Below are positions 1 to 12,039 of a DNA stretch of 64,000 bases, piece by piece. The position numbers and the translations under genes were made by a program. How positions within the stretch are numbered: the first letter of the stretch is position 1; each line of letters begins with the position of its first letter. The DNA comes from Avena insularis. Lineage: Eukaryota > Streptophyta > Magnoliopsida > Poales > Poaceae. Where the stretch lies: contig CM042694.1 in the NCBI GenBank assembly GCA_023614405.1, positions 477,311,392 to 477,375,391 of the forward strand, written 5' to 3'. The notes beneath the pieces are model-generated. The model saw only the letters and a list, made by a program, of their open reading frames with translations, was not told where the DNA came from and searched no databases.

Positions 1-720
1 CTCAATATAACACTGTTTTGTTGTCACGTTATTGAAGGCAATTATATATCTGGAGTTCATTGTTGGCCAGTACAAAATGTTCCCTATGAGAGTTGACGGC
101 CTGTGATCAATCTTAGCCAGCATCTTAGCAGGTTCAATCTAGTCCTCCCATTTTCCTAACTCTGATGAGTACCTCTACACCAGTGCTTGGTTACCATTGA
201 TTACTATCCAAACAACCCAGAAATTGTTGCAACAGTGTGAAGACAATTGCCCATGATTTCTCGAATAAAGAATTGTGCCGATATCATACTCACGTCTTCG
301 CCAAATTGGTAGTTCTGGTATCACTGTTTCACTTCCACTGATTGGATCCTAGGACTTTATCATGTTAGACCCTTACGGATAATGAAGTAGCACCCTACCA
401 TTGCGACATTCAAGTACATATGGTTTGTAGGCTTTATGTACTCCCACCAGCTTGTTCAGCTTCTAGAAGATGGATTGGTCAAGATTATGATCTATTAAGA
501 ATCGAGCGTCCTCAGAGCTGTTGGTGAAAAACCCAAGTAACGACATTCCTCTGTTGTGTGACAGGGTTAGCCTTTTGAAATCGTTGCTTTCCATGAAGTC
601 TATCCAACATTTTTGGGCGACTGATGCCCTCAGTATGCAGGATGGGTGCAGAGGAAGCCTGACAACAATCTGACCAAATACATCGCCTAGCAAGTCAATG
701 ATTTTTGCATATGTTCTTCC
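1..720 (-). pseudogene. F-box protein pseudogene, truncated by window edge
   Basis: Read on the minus strand, one frame gives an F-box-like helix region (LLGDVFGQIVVRLPLHPSC, about 640-693) followed by grass F-box protein landmarks: LLGFFTNSS, VLECRNGRVLL, DPISGSETVIPELP, YSSELGKWED and STLIGNILYWPTMNSRYI. The family acts as substrate adaptor of SCF ubiquitin ligases; the C-terminal part resembles the large grass F-box families. The frame holds five stop codons at 463-465, 373-375, 349-351, 175-177 and 139-141 (four TAG, one TAA) but no frameshift over about 230 codons. The upstream translation to an ATG at 828 is hydrophobic and probably not coding. The C-terminus lies beyond the window. It is a pseudogene by sequence; assignment to the F-box family is confident, the subfamily is not. 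Confidence 0.75.
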
Positions 721-1880
721 ACCGAAGCTGGTAGGATGATGCAAATAGCACAAGTGCATCATCAGAATTAAGTAAACAGCACAATGCACAACCCTAAAAA
801 AAATTAAGTAAACACCACAATGCATCATACAATTTGACAGGAAAATTTATCATCGAAATTTCCTAAACTGCACCCATTTGAAAAACTTCCTAAAAAGCAG
901 AGTCTATCAACAGAAAAACCTAAACAGCACAAGAAATCAACCAGAGTAGTACGAAAGCACCACAAAATGCTTCAGGATGTCGGAACTGGGCAAAGGGAAT
1001 GAATCACTTTTTTTAGGTCACCAGGGAGGATAGAAAGGCCCCCACCTAAATTTTCTGATTTTATCATAAAGAAGAGGAGAAAAAACGGACGCAGCTTCAG
1101 TGACTTGGTGAACCCAAGTCTCATGGTGAATTGCCCGAGGATCCACCTTCCATCTTAGATCAAACGTATGACAGTAGCTTAGATTTTGAACAAAAAAGTA
1201 AAACTATTCAAAAAAATTGATAAAAAAATCAGTAAATCATCGGTGCCTAGGTTTGAATCCTATGAAAGTTTCATCCCATTCGGATCACTAGTTTGTAATT
1301 CAATAGATTTTTATGTTCCCGGTACTACTTGTTTAAACTAATATCCACTGTGTCTAGAAAAAACCCCAGAGCAGAATACACAAAAGAGGGAGGAAGTCAG
1401 GCAGACAAAATCCAACGCAGAACTTACAATGGGATCGATGAGTTCTGAGCAGATGGAGCAGGCGCCGCCGATGAATGACGAGCCACAGCCATTGACGCTG
1501 AAGAAGCACGACCACGAGCTGACGCATTCTTAGCATCCCATGTAGCCGTCGCTTTGGTAGTGGCAACCAACATAGCCGAATTTGTTCCAGCAGCAGCCAA
1601 CGAGGATTTCGGCTGCGCCTCCACCACTTTCCAAGCATCACTCAACACTACCCAAGACTCCTATGCGGTACAAGCATCGGCCTCCTCATCCGCTTCACAT
1701 GTATCCGTTGGTGCTGCTTCAGCATCCACCTCTTCTTTATAAGCATCCGCCAGCACAACAAATGCATCCGCTAATGCCGATTCCATTTCCTGTAAACACC
1801 ACGAGCTTATTTAGCTCGCAATGCCCAAAAATAAATGCATTCTATCCTTCAGAAAGCCCGTAATGGCTGGAGGTTGGGGG
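721..1880. other. Intergenic stretch without a supportable gene
   Basis: No gene can be supported here. A 23-bp motif starting AATTAAGTAAACA occurs twice (766-788 and 802-824). Around 1424-1860 both strands give short Ala/Ser/Pro-rich open frames, which look like the result of GC-rich low-complexity sequence and match no family I know. Near 1330-1420 the sequence is AT-rich. The right end merges into the LTR of element A, whose exact start is unclear. Confidence 0.5.
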
Positions 1881-2378
1881 GTGATGGGGATATGCCGAAT
1901 GGGGTATGCCCAACAGGACGTTCCGGTTGAGTTAAAGGCTTAGCGAGTGGGCCTGTAGGATGGCGACTAGAATGTGACTGAGGAAAAGGCCTGGCGATTG
2001 GAGATTGGAGGCCCAGAAGCATACTCGAAGCCCAGTCGGATTAGGTCAAAGCCTCTGAATCCATATCTTGTTCGATTGTAAACTATAAACCCTAGCAAGG
2101 CCTCTTATATAAACCTCACTGGGGTACTCTGAGGACTTATGTTCCATCATACACCCCTTCAAGACACTCGCTGTTTAGGCGTCGAGCTCGCCACCCCTGT
2201 AACTCGCTCTTCGTCAATCTAATCTAGCAGGAGTAGGTCATTACCCTCCAGGGGCCCGAACCTGGGTAAACCCATGTGCATCCGCCCCCATCTTGCATCG
2301 CAGATGGCCACCAGCTCTCGCCCCTAATTCTATTAATCGCTGCCTACTGCAGCGACTGCCGTGGCCATTTCCACGACA
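1881..2378 (+). repeat. Element A 5' LTR, 3' portion (start uncertain)
   Basis: The stretch has a TATATAA box at 2106-2112 after AACCCTAGCAAGGCC, then a C-rich leader and the phrase GAACCTGGGTAAACCC that also occurs in the LTR of element C (about 61198). It ends in ACGACA at 2378. The next bases, from 2380 (TGGCACCCACCGTGGGGCC), look like a primer-binding site of the kind found in Tat-like elements, with one likely mutation. The true LTR may begin further left than 1881; that boundary is a guess from a TGATGGGG string. Confidence 0.5.
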
Positions 2379-5005
2379 GTGGCACCCACCGTGGGGCCTA
2401 GCCGGACTGGCCTGAGTTCTGCGGTGGGACCCTACTCGTTGATCGACTGGCCGATCGCCACCGACTGCATGATCGCCATCGGCGGGATCTTACAGATCCT
2501 GCCTAGCAGCTACATCCCGGCGTCACGGCTGGTCACCCATAGCACGATAATGCCATTCAGCTCCATCAACCTGTTCGTCGGCTTCACCGGTGCAGTCCAG
2601 CCGGTGGCGACGGTGATCATCGGCGGATCACCGCCACGCCGCGATCTGCTCTCGGAGGAGCAGGTCCGTTCCATCAGGAGCCTCGGCACCGAGTACGACT
2701 CGGCCGCCAGCAACATGGACGAGACCAACGCCTCTACGGACGACGCGGCCCAATACGACGACGCCGACTCTGCGACCCCTACCTTAGTCGATGGATCCAT
2801 CACCGCAGCATCACGGGAGGACTCCATCACGCGGGTCTCCAACCCTGAGGATTTCGAGGACTCCTCCATCCTTGGGATCTTCGATTCCAACTCTGGCTCG
2901 GAGTCCCCCGAGGACTTTCGCGCCAGATCCAATCGCTTCAACGTGACCTACATGGCGGGGAGCACGTTCACCCCGCCAGACCCATTCTCCACACCGATCC
3001 CTCGAACCGCGACGGCCACGGGGGTGGAGGAAGCCCGCCTGCGATTGGAGGAGGCGCAACACAAGGAGCTAGCCAAGCGCGAGAAATTCCGCCTCGAGCG
3101 GGCAACGGCGCAGGAGCTGTCGCTCTACCACCAGCGCCACATCAGGACCCGCCTGAACTCCAACGTCCAGGGCCGCGTCCTAAAATTCAACGACGAGAGT
3201 GACCCTGCACGCACGACTGAGTACGAGTACTGCGAGAATGCGCCACCAGGTGGCAGCAATCGACCACCACCCGACGCACCAGCGACTAGGGCCCCACCAC
3301 CACCCATTGGTCGTGTCCCCCCGTCGGACCAGCCGCGGATCATAATCTCGCCATAGGCCAGCAATGCTAACAGACTCCCACTGTACTCCACCCCGATGGA
3401 CAACGTCGCCACGGCCGATGCCGCAGTCGCCAACCTCGACAACTAGGGAGAAGGCGCACTGCAGATCCAGTACGCCAAGGCCCTACTCGCCAGGGCCGTC
3501 GAGCAGCAAGCCACGGGAGTCGACCCGCGGGGGCGGATGTATTCCTGCTCTTCGGCAAGCAGGGCGGTCTCAACCGGCCACCCAACCATCACCAACGCCG
3601 TGACCTGCCCACCACCGCAACCCCTGGTGAACTAGCCACGGGCCGCCAACCACGCGCTCTCCACCAATGAGCCGCGGCCGGTGAACAACACAATCGCCGC
3701 CAATGGGCAACCCATCGATGCCCAAACGCACATCGTCAACAACCAGGCTTGGCGGCCGTGCCAGCCCAATGACTTGAGGCACACTCTTACGAACCGCGGT
3801 GACCCCGAACCTAGGGGCTCGCCCAGCCGAGTCAGTCCCCGGTGCTTCGGACCTATGATCCGAGGCGAGAAGTACCCCGCCAACTTCAAGGCGCCCAAGG
3901 AGATCGAAAAGTACGATCCGACGTACGAGACATCGGTTTGGCTGGACACATACCTCATGGCGATGGGAACCGCTGGCCACACCGACCTACTAGTTGCTCG
4001 CTACCTCCCCCTGATGATGGAGGGTGCGACCCGGCAATGGATCAACACCCTCCCTGCCGACAGCATCAACTCGTGGGAGGAGATGCGGGAAGCCTTCGTC
4101 AGGCACTTTGAGGGCTCCTGCACCCACGCCACCACCATCAAGGACCTGGAACGATGCATCCAGGGACAACGCGAGTCGACCCGCCACTGGATCCAAAGGT
4201 GGCAGGAATTATGGATCAATGCCTCCGGCATTCACCCGGACACGGCGATACACTACTTCAAGAACGCATGCCGGTAGGAACCCCTAGTCACTAGGATCAA
4301 GAGGGTCTATCGGACGCTCAACAACATCCCCGACCTCCTTGAGATCGCCAAGCGCTACGCGGAAGAGGACCCCAACCAGGACTCTAACGACGAGTCGGGA
4401 GGAACGCGCCGCGTCAGCCCCCACGACAAGGGCGACAGCACGACATGCACTATAGCAACATCCGCATCACATGGAAACGTCGTGGTGATGGGCGAGTCGA
4501 CTTTGTCGCCAATGCCGGCTACGGCCAACGTGACCCAAAGAACTTCTGCCGTGAAGGACAAAACTACCGCGACAACAAACACTACCGCGCCAACAACATG
4601 GCGAGGCCGAAATTCGACCCCGCCGCCCTACTCAACCAACCCTGCGTCTACCATAGCAGAGAGGGAAAGCCCGCCACCCACACTACCGCCGACTGCCACT
4701 CCCTCAAGGAGATCAAAAAAGCAAGGCGGGCACGAGACGACCCCAACAACAACCCGCCACGGGATAATAGAAACGCCGGCGGTTTCGGCAAAACCGTCGG
4801 ATCGCTCCACACTTTCACCGGGCTCAGCACCAAGCGCGAGAAGAAGGTGCTCGCCCGCGCAGTCACCGTCAATGCGGTGATAGGTCGATATCCCCTGCTT
4901 CCTCAACTGGTCTGAGCAAAGCATCACCTGGAGTCGCCAGGACCACGCGCCCAAGATCGAGTACCCAGGGCAAGTTGCCCTGGTGGTTAGGCCCAAAGTG
5001 GCCAA
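2379..5005 (+). pseudogene. Element A gag and start of protease region
   Basis: Gag packages the element RNA. The first open stretch (2361-3356) is an acidic and proline-rich N-terminal part. The gag core is at 3681-4277: motifs YPANFKAPKEIEKYD, SVWLDTYL, GATRQWINTLP, INSWEEMREAFVRHF and WIQRWQEL match the plant retrotransposon gag domain. A stop at 4275-4277 and frame changes follow. Frame 4445-4915 carries FDPAALLNQPCVYHSREGK followed by HTTADC, a degenerate zinc-knuckle-like segment, and then GLSTKREKKVLARAV. The reading continues to the protease entry (EYPGQVALVVRPKVAN) and is broken by element B at 5005. At least three frame breaks make it non-functional. Confidence 0.8.
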
Positions 5006-6593
5006 TGCTGACTCGTGTATTAACGAGCTCGTTGGGGAACCCTAAGAGGAAGGTATGATGACCACAACAGTAAGTTTTACCTCAGTTATGGAACCAAGGT
5101 TATCAATCCAGTAGGAGCAAGGAAACACCTCCAAGGTGTTGCTAGCTAGACTTTGGCGTATGCGCACTACGCCAATGAACGTGGAAACCTGCACAACACA
5201 ACCACAGAACTTTGCCCCAACTTACAGTGAGGTTGTCAATCTCACCGGTTTTGCTGAAAACAAAGGATTAAACGTATTGTGTGGAAGAAAGTAATATCTT
5301 GTAGAAAGTAAACAGAAAACAATAAATAGTTATAGATTGATGGTAAAAGAAAGGACCGGGGTCCATAGTTCACTAGTGGTGGCTCTCCTTAAGATAGATG
5401 ACATGTTGGGTGAACAAATTACAGCGGGGCAATTGACAAACATTGAGAAAGCAATACATGCATATACTAATCATCTTGACTCCTTTGAGATTCGATTGGG
5501 CATTACAACATTATACATAGACCGTAATCCAACTGCATCTATGACTAATAATCCACCTTCAGGTTATCATCCGAACCCCCTCCAGTATTAAGTTGCAAGC
5601 AACAGATAATTGCATTGCGCATTGCATGTAAAGTAAACAATACGATTGTTCTATGAACAAAGGATTACTGTTTTCTCCCTAGTAGCAACAACACATCTAG
5701 GACCTTAGAGATTGCTGTCACTTCCCTAGATTAATAGAGGCATGAACCCACTATTGAGCATAAATACTAACTCTTGGAGTTACTAGCATCTACTTGGCCA
5801 AGATAGCTACTAACAACGGAAAGCATGCAAGATCAAAAATAACAAAGACATGATAGAATCAATAATCAATCTGAAATAGCATCTCAATATCCATCGGATC
5901 CCCGCAAACACAACATGTAGGATTACAAATAGATGACCTTGATCATGAATGGATCTCACAAGATCTAAACATGATAGCACAAAGGAGAAGAACCAGCCAT
6001 CTAGCTACTACATGGACCCGTAGTCTAGAGATGAACTACTCACGCATCACACCGGAGGCTTGCATGGTGATGAAGAAGGCCTCCAGGGTAAATTCTCCCC
6101 TCCGACAGGGTGCCAGGAAGAGCTTCAGATCCCTCCTGGTCTAGGGATGGAGATGACGGCGGCTACAGACTCTTTCGTGGATTTTTGATCGGGTACTTAG
6201 GGTTTCTGTATCGGAGGCATCTTATAGGCAAAAGGGGAGGCCGAGGGGGTGCCCGAGGCGGCCAGACCACCCCCTAGGGCGGGCCAGGCTTGGCCGCACA
6301 GCCAGGTGGTCTGGCGGCCCCCTAGCCCCTCTTCGTCTCGTATTCTGGCTCCATGTTCCTCTCGGTGAAAAACTGACTTTGGCTTTTGTCCCGTCCAATT
6401 CTGAGAATATTCCTTTTCTGACTTTCCTAGAACCAAAAACAACAGAAAACAGGCAGCTGGCACTATGGCACTTGTTAATAGGTTAGTCCAAGAAAGTGTA
6501 TAGAAATTACTCCAAAGTGTGGACAAAACATAAGAAAGTAGATAAAACCAAGCATGGAATATCAAAAATTATGGATACGTTTGCAACGTATCA
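5006..6593 (-). repeat. Element B LTR (3' LTR in element orientation)
   Basis: This LTR is 1588 bp, bounded by TGCTGACTCG on the left and GCAACGTATCA on the right in plus orientation. It matches 10461-12039 nearly throughout; in a sampled 250-bp block (5340-5590) I count about six differences, roughly 2-3 percent. An open frame at 5337-5591 is kept in both copies but runs opposite to the element transcript and is not taken as a gene. Confidence 0.88.
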
Positions 6594-9376
6594 ACATCCC
6601 CAAGCTTAACTCCTGCTCGTCCTCGAGTAGGTAAGTGATAAAAAGAAAGAATAATTTTTGAGGTGACATGCACAATCATAAACTTGATCAAAGTATTTGT
6701 AAAACATTGATAGCTGGGATCATAGTACTTCAACATAGCATGAAAGATATAGTTCTAACAATAAGACAAAGCAACTATGTTGCAACATGAAAAGGCACAA
6801 ACAAAAGATTCATGAATAACAATGCTTTGCAAGATGTTTGTTTGTTTCACATAAAGAAAACATACCATAGTGGCATTCAGCTTGTCCCTCATAGAGTAGC
6901 AAACATAAATGCATATATAGGACACCTTCAAAGTTCATAAGGGTGACTAGATACAAATAGTTTAAGAACAAGCAATATCAAAATTATGCATCAATCAACA
7001 AGTCTTGGGACAATGCACATATAACTAAGAATGGCCACTATGGTCTCAAAGTAGGTGCATAAAGATAGAAGGTGGAGACTCAACATAAAAGTAAAAGAAA
7101 GGCCTTCATAGAAGGAAGTAGATATTCAAGTTTCATAAAGAGATTCCAAAAATTATGGTACTTATTAGCTTTCAGCTCTCATTGCCCCTATAATAAGCAT
7201 CTTGAAATGATTAAGGTTAAAGTGAACAAAATATGGAGTATATGCTTGACAAAGTATAAGTTGGAAATCTCATGTCCCTTGAATACAAGGGCCGCTCCTC
7301 ATGCTACTCAAGTTTAGTTACCGGTAAGTTCTTGTCATAGTAAGTACATGTGAATCATAGAGAACTGCCAACAGGGTACCCCTTGCCCGATGATACGGAA
7401 GAATCCCCATAAAAAAATGACAAGGCAAGCAGACAACGAGCATCTCAGCAATATTCTTATTTACCATGGGAAAATGGTGCTTTTTTCTCTCTTTCCTATT
7501 TTCTCATATCTCTTTTTTCTTTTTCTCCTTTTCTCAATATCTGACTCTTTTTTTATAAGAAGAATGCTTCATAGACAACTCATTATGGTTACGCTGCAGG
7601 TTTCCACCATCATGGCATGGATTAGACCAGCGGCCTAGGCGTTTCTCTAACACACATACATAACTCCATGGACTTACAAGCTCCCCTTTCATTTCACACC
7701 GACGACATCCATAGACAAAAGAGCATGATATCAACTAGGTACAAAGTACAAGTGCAATGTTGAAAGTGTTCACCATGAAAGCATGGTTCTGCTAATGCCC
7801 AACATATAAGTGCAAGCATATACAACATAGACGACACAATGGTTCAAGTTTATTAAGGGAAAGTAAATTAAATTGTGCCATCAAGTTCGTGAGAGCTTTA
7901 AGCACTAGTTTTCTCATAACAAGTTTAATTTAGAAGGTAGATAAAAACATGAACATACTTGGAATAGCAAATGCTAATAGGTAGGTATGGTGGACTCTTT
8001 GGAATAACTTGATTTTAGGAGTTGGATGCATGAGTGGAACTCATACTTGGTTATGGAGGCTAGCAAAAGACTGGGAGCGACCAACTAAGCCATAATCATG
8101 CAGAGCGACAACACATCATTAATCAAAGCATAAAGTGATATTACAAGTCGAAAGCTAAAGGATCATAAAGGCTATGGTGACTTGGGATAGTCATAACATG
8201 GTGTGAGCATGCGCCAAGTCAACCCAAATAAAGCATCAAAGGAGAATACCACAATACTATGCTTTAATATGCTAAAACAATGCATGATTCTTTCAAAGGC
8301 ACACTAAGAAATCTCAATTGTTTATAACATGTAATGCTACAGCAAAGATCACTAAGCATAAAGCCAAAACAATATCAAGCATGGCATGACAAAGCATAGG
8401 CCACAGTCAAAAACAAGCTCCTTTTACCACTTAAGCATGAACTTTTCCTACTCTTTTTCCAATCCAAACCAAACTATTTAAAAACCAATGCATGAAAGAG
8501 GGGGTCCAACCAATTTATTCAGCAAACTAAGAAAACCAAGAAAACGGAAAACCAAAATGAAAATGAAAAAGAAGATGCTCCAAGAACAACACAACTGTGC
8601 ATTAAACAATAAAAATGAAGTGTTTGGAAGAAACCTGGGATTTTTATTGACGAAGAAGGGGATGCCTTGGGCATCCCCAAGCTTTAACGCATGTACCACT
8701 TGAATAATTCTTGGGGTGACACGGGGTGGCATCCCCAATCTTGAGCTTTAGTCCATTCTTCATCTCATTACATCATTCTCTCCATACACCTGAAATTTTT
8801 CCTTCATACAAAACTTCACACAATCTTTATTAACAACATTAGTGCACTCAAGATAATAAGTCTTTAGGTTCAGTTTCAACACCAATAAAACTTCCATTAA
8901 AACACAAGATACTGTAACACTTCCCTCAAAAATCTCAATTCCCCAAAAGAACTCAAAAAGGAACCAACAAGAAGCAAATGCAAATAATGGCAGAAATCTA
9001 TCAAAACAGACCAGGAGGTAAAAACCAATTTTTTCGAAGACCTTCTGTTGCTCAAATCAAAAAGTGTTAAACTAACGAAAGTTAGATAACAACCTGGGGC
9101 AGAAGCACAAAAATTCATGCCTCAAAACGACGTACAGAGAGTTTACACGAATGTTTACGGTGAAGCATAGAAATCTGTTTCGGGACAGCAACCTTCCCAA
9201 TCATTACTTCTTTCTCATTAGAGGTTACTCTTGGCACAAAAAGCAAATAAAAAGGATAAGGAGCGGTTATTACTAAATTAATAACTTCCAAGACTCATCT
9301 AAAACTTTTGGGTTATCTCCCAATAAGTACTTTTCTTAAACACCTTTAAGTTAGGCATAAGAAGTAAGAAAAAGAA
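6594..9376 (-). other. Element B internal region without coding domains
   Basis: The stretch between the protease remnant and the polypurine tract has no recognisable protein domain. About 7100-8300 is closely similar to about 17360-18600 of element D: the shared phrases include CCAACAGGGTACCCCTTGCC, a T-rich block with CTCTCTTTCC, and CACACCGACGACATCC. This is the shared 3' untranslated-like part of the two related elements. The remainder is AT-rich. No host gene is seen. Confidence 0.7.
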
Positions 9377-10238
9377 TCAAGTATTCTCAGATGAAGAAGC
9401 ATTAAAACCAAATTTCTTGCCCTTACCTCTCTTACTTTTATTCTTAACCTTGGGGAACTTATGATTGTTTGGTGGAGAAGCAAAGTGCATGGTGCCCTTT
9501 TCCACATCTATTATTGCTCCAAGGAGTTTCAATAGGGATCTTCCAAGTGTAATTTGTCCTTTTCCTACACATTCAATAATAAGATAATCAGTAGAAACCA
9601 TTTTCCCTAGGATCTTTGTAAACACTCCTTCAGCTATTCCAATTGGTGATATTGTGGCATTATTAGCAAGAAATATTTCTTTCCCCCCTTCAGAAAGTCC
9701 CCAAATATTCAAAGATTCTTAGATATCTTTAGGCATAAGACATAATTCAGACATGATATCACAGCGAGCATGAAAAGTTTCATTATTTATAGCAATCTTT
9801 ACTGTGGGAATCCATTTTGAGGGTTCAGAATTTATTGGAACATAGTCATGATGCTCTCTAACTGTATTATAGCAATCTTTCAAACTAGCAATGCTGGTCT
9901 CAAGAGTATTCAATCTAGCAAATATGTTTATGAAGGAAGAATCAGATTTGCTAGGCAAGTTGTAAGTAAAGACCAACTTCTTTATGGCATTAAAAGCATC
10001 ATCCTCATTGCATTGGAGGAAATCTCCTCCCACTACAGCATCCAAAGCATATCTATAGCAAAGAGTAATTCCAATGTAAAAACTACTAAGGAACAAGCTT
10101 TGAGACATTTTAGGTTCAGTTTTTTTCATGTAGATCAGAGATTCTAGACCAAGCTTCTTTGAAACTCTCTTCAATTCCTTGTTTAAAAGTGAAAATCATT
10201 TCCTCAGGTGACATAGTAGACGGAGCAATGCTAGACAT
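9377..10238 (-). pseudogene. Element B gag/protease remnant
   Basis: On the minus strand an ATG at 10238 opens MSSIAPSTMSPEEMIFTFKQ, a gag-like start. The frame ends after about 40 residues and resumes one frame over as MSQSLFLSSFYIGITLCYRY, so there is a frameshift near 10140. The protease-like segment follows: WIPTVKIAINNETFHARCDI, then a stop at 9719-9721, then NIWGLSEGGKEIFLANNATI, GQITLGRSLLKLLGAIIDV and a basic tail KNKSKRGKGKKFG. The aspartate of the protease-like core (RCDI) is present, but the following GAS-type residues are changed. It belongs to the gag-protease of Athila-group elements and cannot make a full product. Confidence 0.7.
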
Positions 10239-10432
10239 AATGGAAACTTAAGAAAGGAACTAATAATTTATTTTTTGTGTTTTTAATAAAGAAAGCAAAC
10301 TAGTAAAACTATTTTTTTTGTGTTTTTGATAAAGAAACAAGCAAACAAAGCAAAAATAAACTAAGAAAAACAAAAACAACAAAGTAAAGAGATTGGTTAT
10401 GAGGGACTCCCCTTGTGAAGATGTCCTTGACT

Positions 10433-10449
10433 CCCCGGAAATGGCGCCA
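10433..10449 (-). other. Element B primer-binding site
   Basis: The complement reads TGGCGCCATTTCCGGGG, eleven bases inside the right-hand LTR. It resembles the tRNA-complementary site of element D (TGGCGCCGTTGCC...), with substitutions. Its place next to the 5' LTR in element orientation sets the direction of B as minus. Confidence 0.65.
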
Positions 10450-10460
10450 GAAAATATACT

Positions 10461-12039
10461 TGCTGACTCGTGTATTAACGAGCTCGTTGGGGAACCCCAA
10501 GAGGAAGGTATGATGAGCATAGAAGTAAGTTTTCCCTCAATTATGAAACCAAGGTTATCAATCCAGTAGGAGCAAGGAAACACCTCCAAGGTTTTTCTAG
10601 CTAGACTTTGACAGGGCGCAGTAGCGGCGCCAGCAGCAATGTGGAAACCTGCACAACACAACCACAGAACTTTGCCACCAACTTATAGTGAGGTTGTCAA
10701 TCTCACCGGTTTTGCTGAAAACAAAGGATTAAACTTATTATGTGGAAGAAAGTAATAGCTTGCAGAAAGTAAACAGAAAATAGTAAACAGTTGTAGATTG
10801 ATGGTAAAAGAAAGGACCGGGGGTCCATAGTTCACTAGTGGTGGCTCTCCTTAAGATAGATGACATGTTGGGTGAACAAATTACAGCGGGGCAATTGACA
10901 AACATCAAGAAAGCAATACATGCATATACTAATCATCTTGACTCCTTTGAGATTCGATTGGGCATTACAACATTATACATAAACCGTAATCCAACTGCAT
11001 CTATGACTAATAATCCACCTTCAGGTTATGATCCGAACCTCTTCCAGTATTAAGTTGCAAGCAACAAATAATTACATGTAAAGTAAACAATATGATTGTT
11101 CTATGAACAAAGGAATGTTGTTTTCTCCCTAGTAGCAACCACACATGTAGTACCTTAGAGATTTCTGTCACTTCCCCAGATTACTAGAGGCATGAACCCA
11201 CTATCGAGCACAAATACTAACTCTTGGAGTTGCTAGCATCTACTTGGCCAAGATAGCTACTAACAACAGAAAGCATGCAAGATCACAAATAACAAAGACA
11301 TGATAGAATCAATAATCAATCTGAAATAGCATCTCAATATCCATCGGATCCCCGCAAACACAACACGTAGGATTACAAATAGATGATCTTGATCATGAAT
11401 GGAGCTCACAAGATCTAAACATGATAGCACAAAGAAGAAGAACCAGCCATCTAGCTACTACAAGGACCCGTAGTCCAGAGATGAACTACTCATGCATCAC
11501 ACCGGAGGCTTGCATGGTGATGAAGAAGGCCTCCAGGGTGAATTCCCGCCTCTGGCAAGGTGCCAGGAAGAGCTTCAGATCCCTCCCGATCTAGGGATGG
11601 AGATGACGGCAGCTACAAACTCTTTCGTGGATTTTTGATCGGGTACTTAGGGTTTCTGTATCGAAGGAATCTTATAGGCAAAAGGGGAGGCCGAGGGGGT
11701 GCCCAAGGTAGCCAGACCACCCCCTGGCGTGGGCCAGGCTTGGTCGCGCGGCTAGGTGGTGTGGCGCCCCTTGGCCCCTCTCTGTCTCGTATTCTAGCTC
11801 TGTGTCCCCCTCGGTGAAAAACTGACTTTGGCTTTTGTCCCGTCCAATTCTGAGAATATTCATTTTCTGACTTTCCTGGAACCAAAAACAGCAGAAAACA
11901 GGCAGCTGGTACTGTGGCACTTGTTAATAGGTTAGTCCAAGAAAGTGTATAGAAAGTACTCGAAAGTGTGTCCAAAAAAAGAAAGTAGATAAAACCAAGC
12001 ATGGAACATAAAAATTATGGATATGTTTGCAACATATCA
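10461..12039 (-). repeat. Element B LTR (5' LTR in element orientation)
   Basis: This is the second copy of the B LTR, 1579 bp, from TGCTGACTCG to GCAACATATCA in plus orientation. The only end-region difference from the other copy is CGTATCA against CATATCA. It is followed by GCCGACTACTGG, where the protease frame of element A resumes. Confidence 0.88.

Larger units (their letters stand above)
5006..12039 (-). mobile_element. Element B: non-autonomous Athila-like LTR retrotransposon inserted in element A
   Basis: Two LTRs in direct orientation (5006-6593 and 10461-12039) enclose about 3.9 kb. Read on the minus strand, the LTR starts TGATACGTTGC and ends GAGTCAGCA. A primer-binding site (TGGCGCCATTTCCGGGG, complement of 10433-10449) lies next to the right-hand LTR, and a purine tract (AAGCTTGGGGATG, complement of about 6595-6607) next to the left-hand LTR, so transcription runs leftward. 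Flanks GCCAA (5001-5005) and GCCGA (12040-12044) are a 5-bp target-site duplication with one change. Only gag/protease remnants are coded; no reverse transcriptase or integrase is present. The LTR start resembles Triticeae Athila-group families such as Wham or Sabrina; I cannot fix the family name. Confidence 0.88.

Noticed and set aside
1424..1863. Ala/Ser-rich and Pro/His-rich open frames on both strands
   Set aside because: Overlapping frames on opposite strands in GC-rich low-complexity sequence; no motif or homologue recognised.
2510..3442. Minus-strand open frames opposite element A gag
   Set aside because: Shadows of the plus-strand gag coding composition.
5337..5591. Open frame of 84 codons conserved in both LTRs of element B (also 10838-11053)
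   Set aside because: It is kept because the LTRs are copies of each other; it runs opposite to the element transcript and matches no family.
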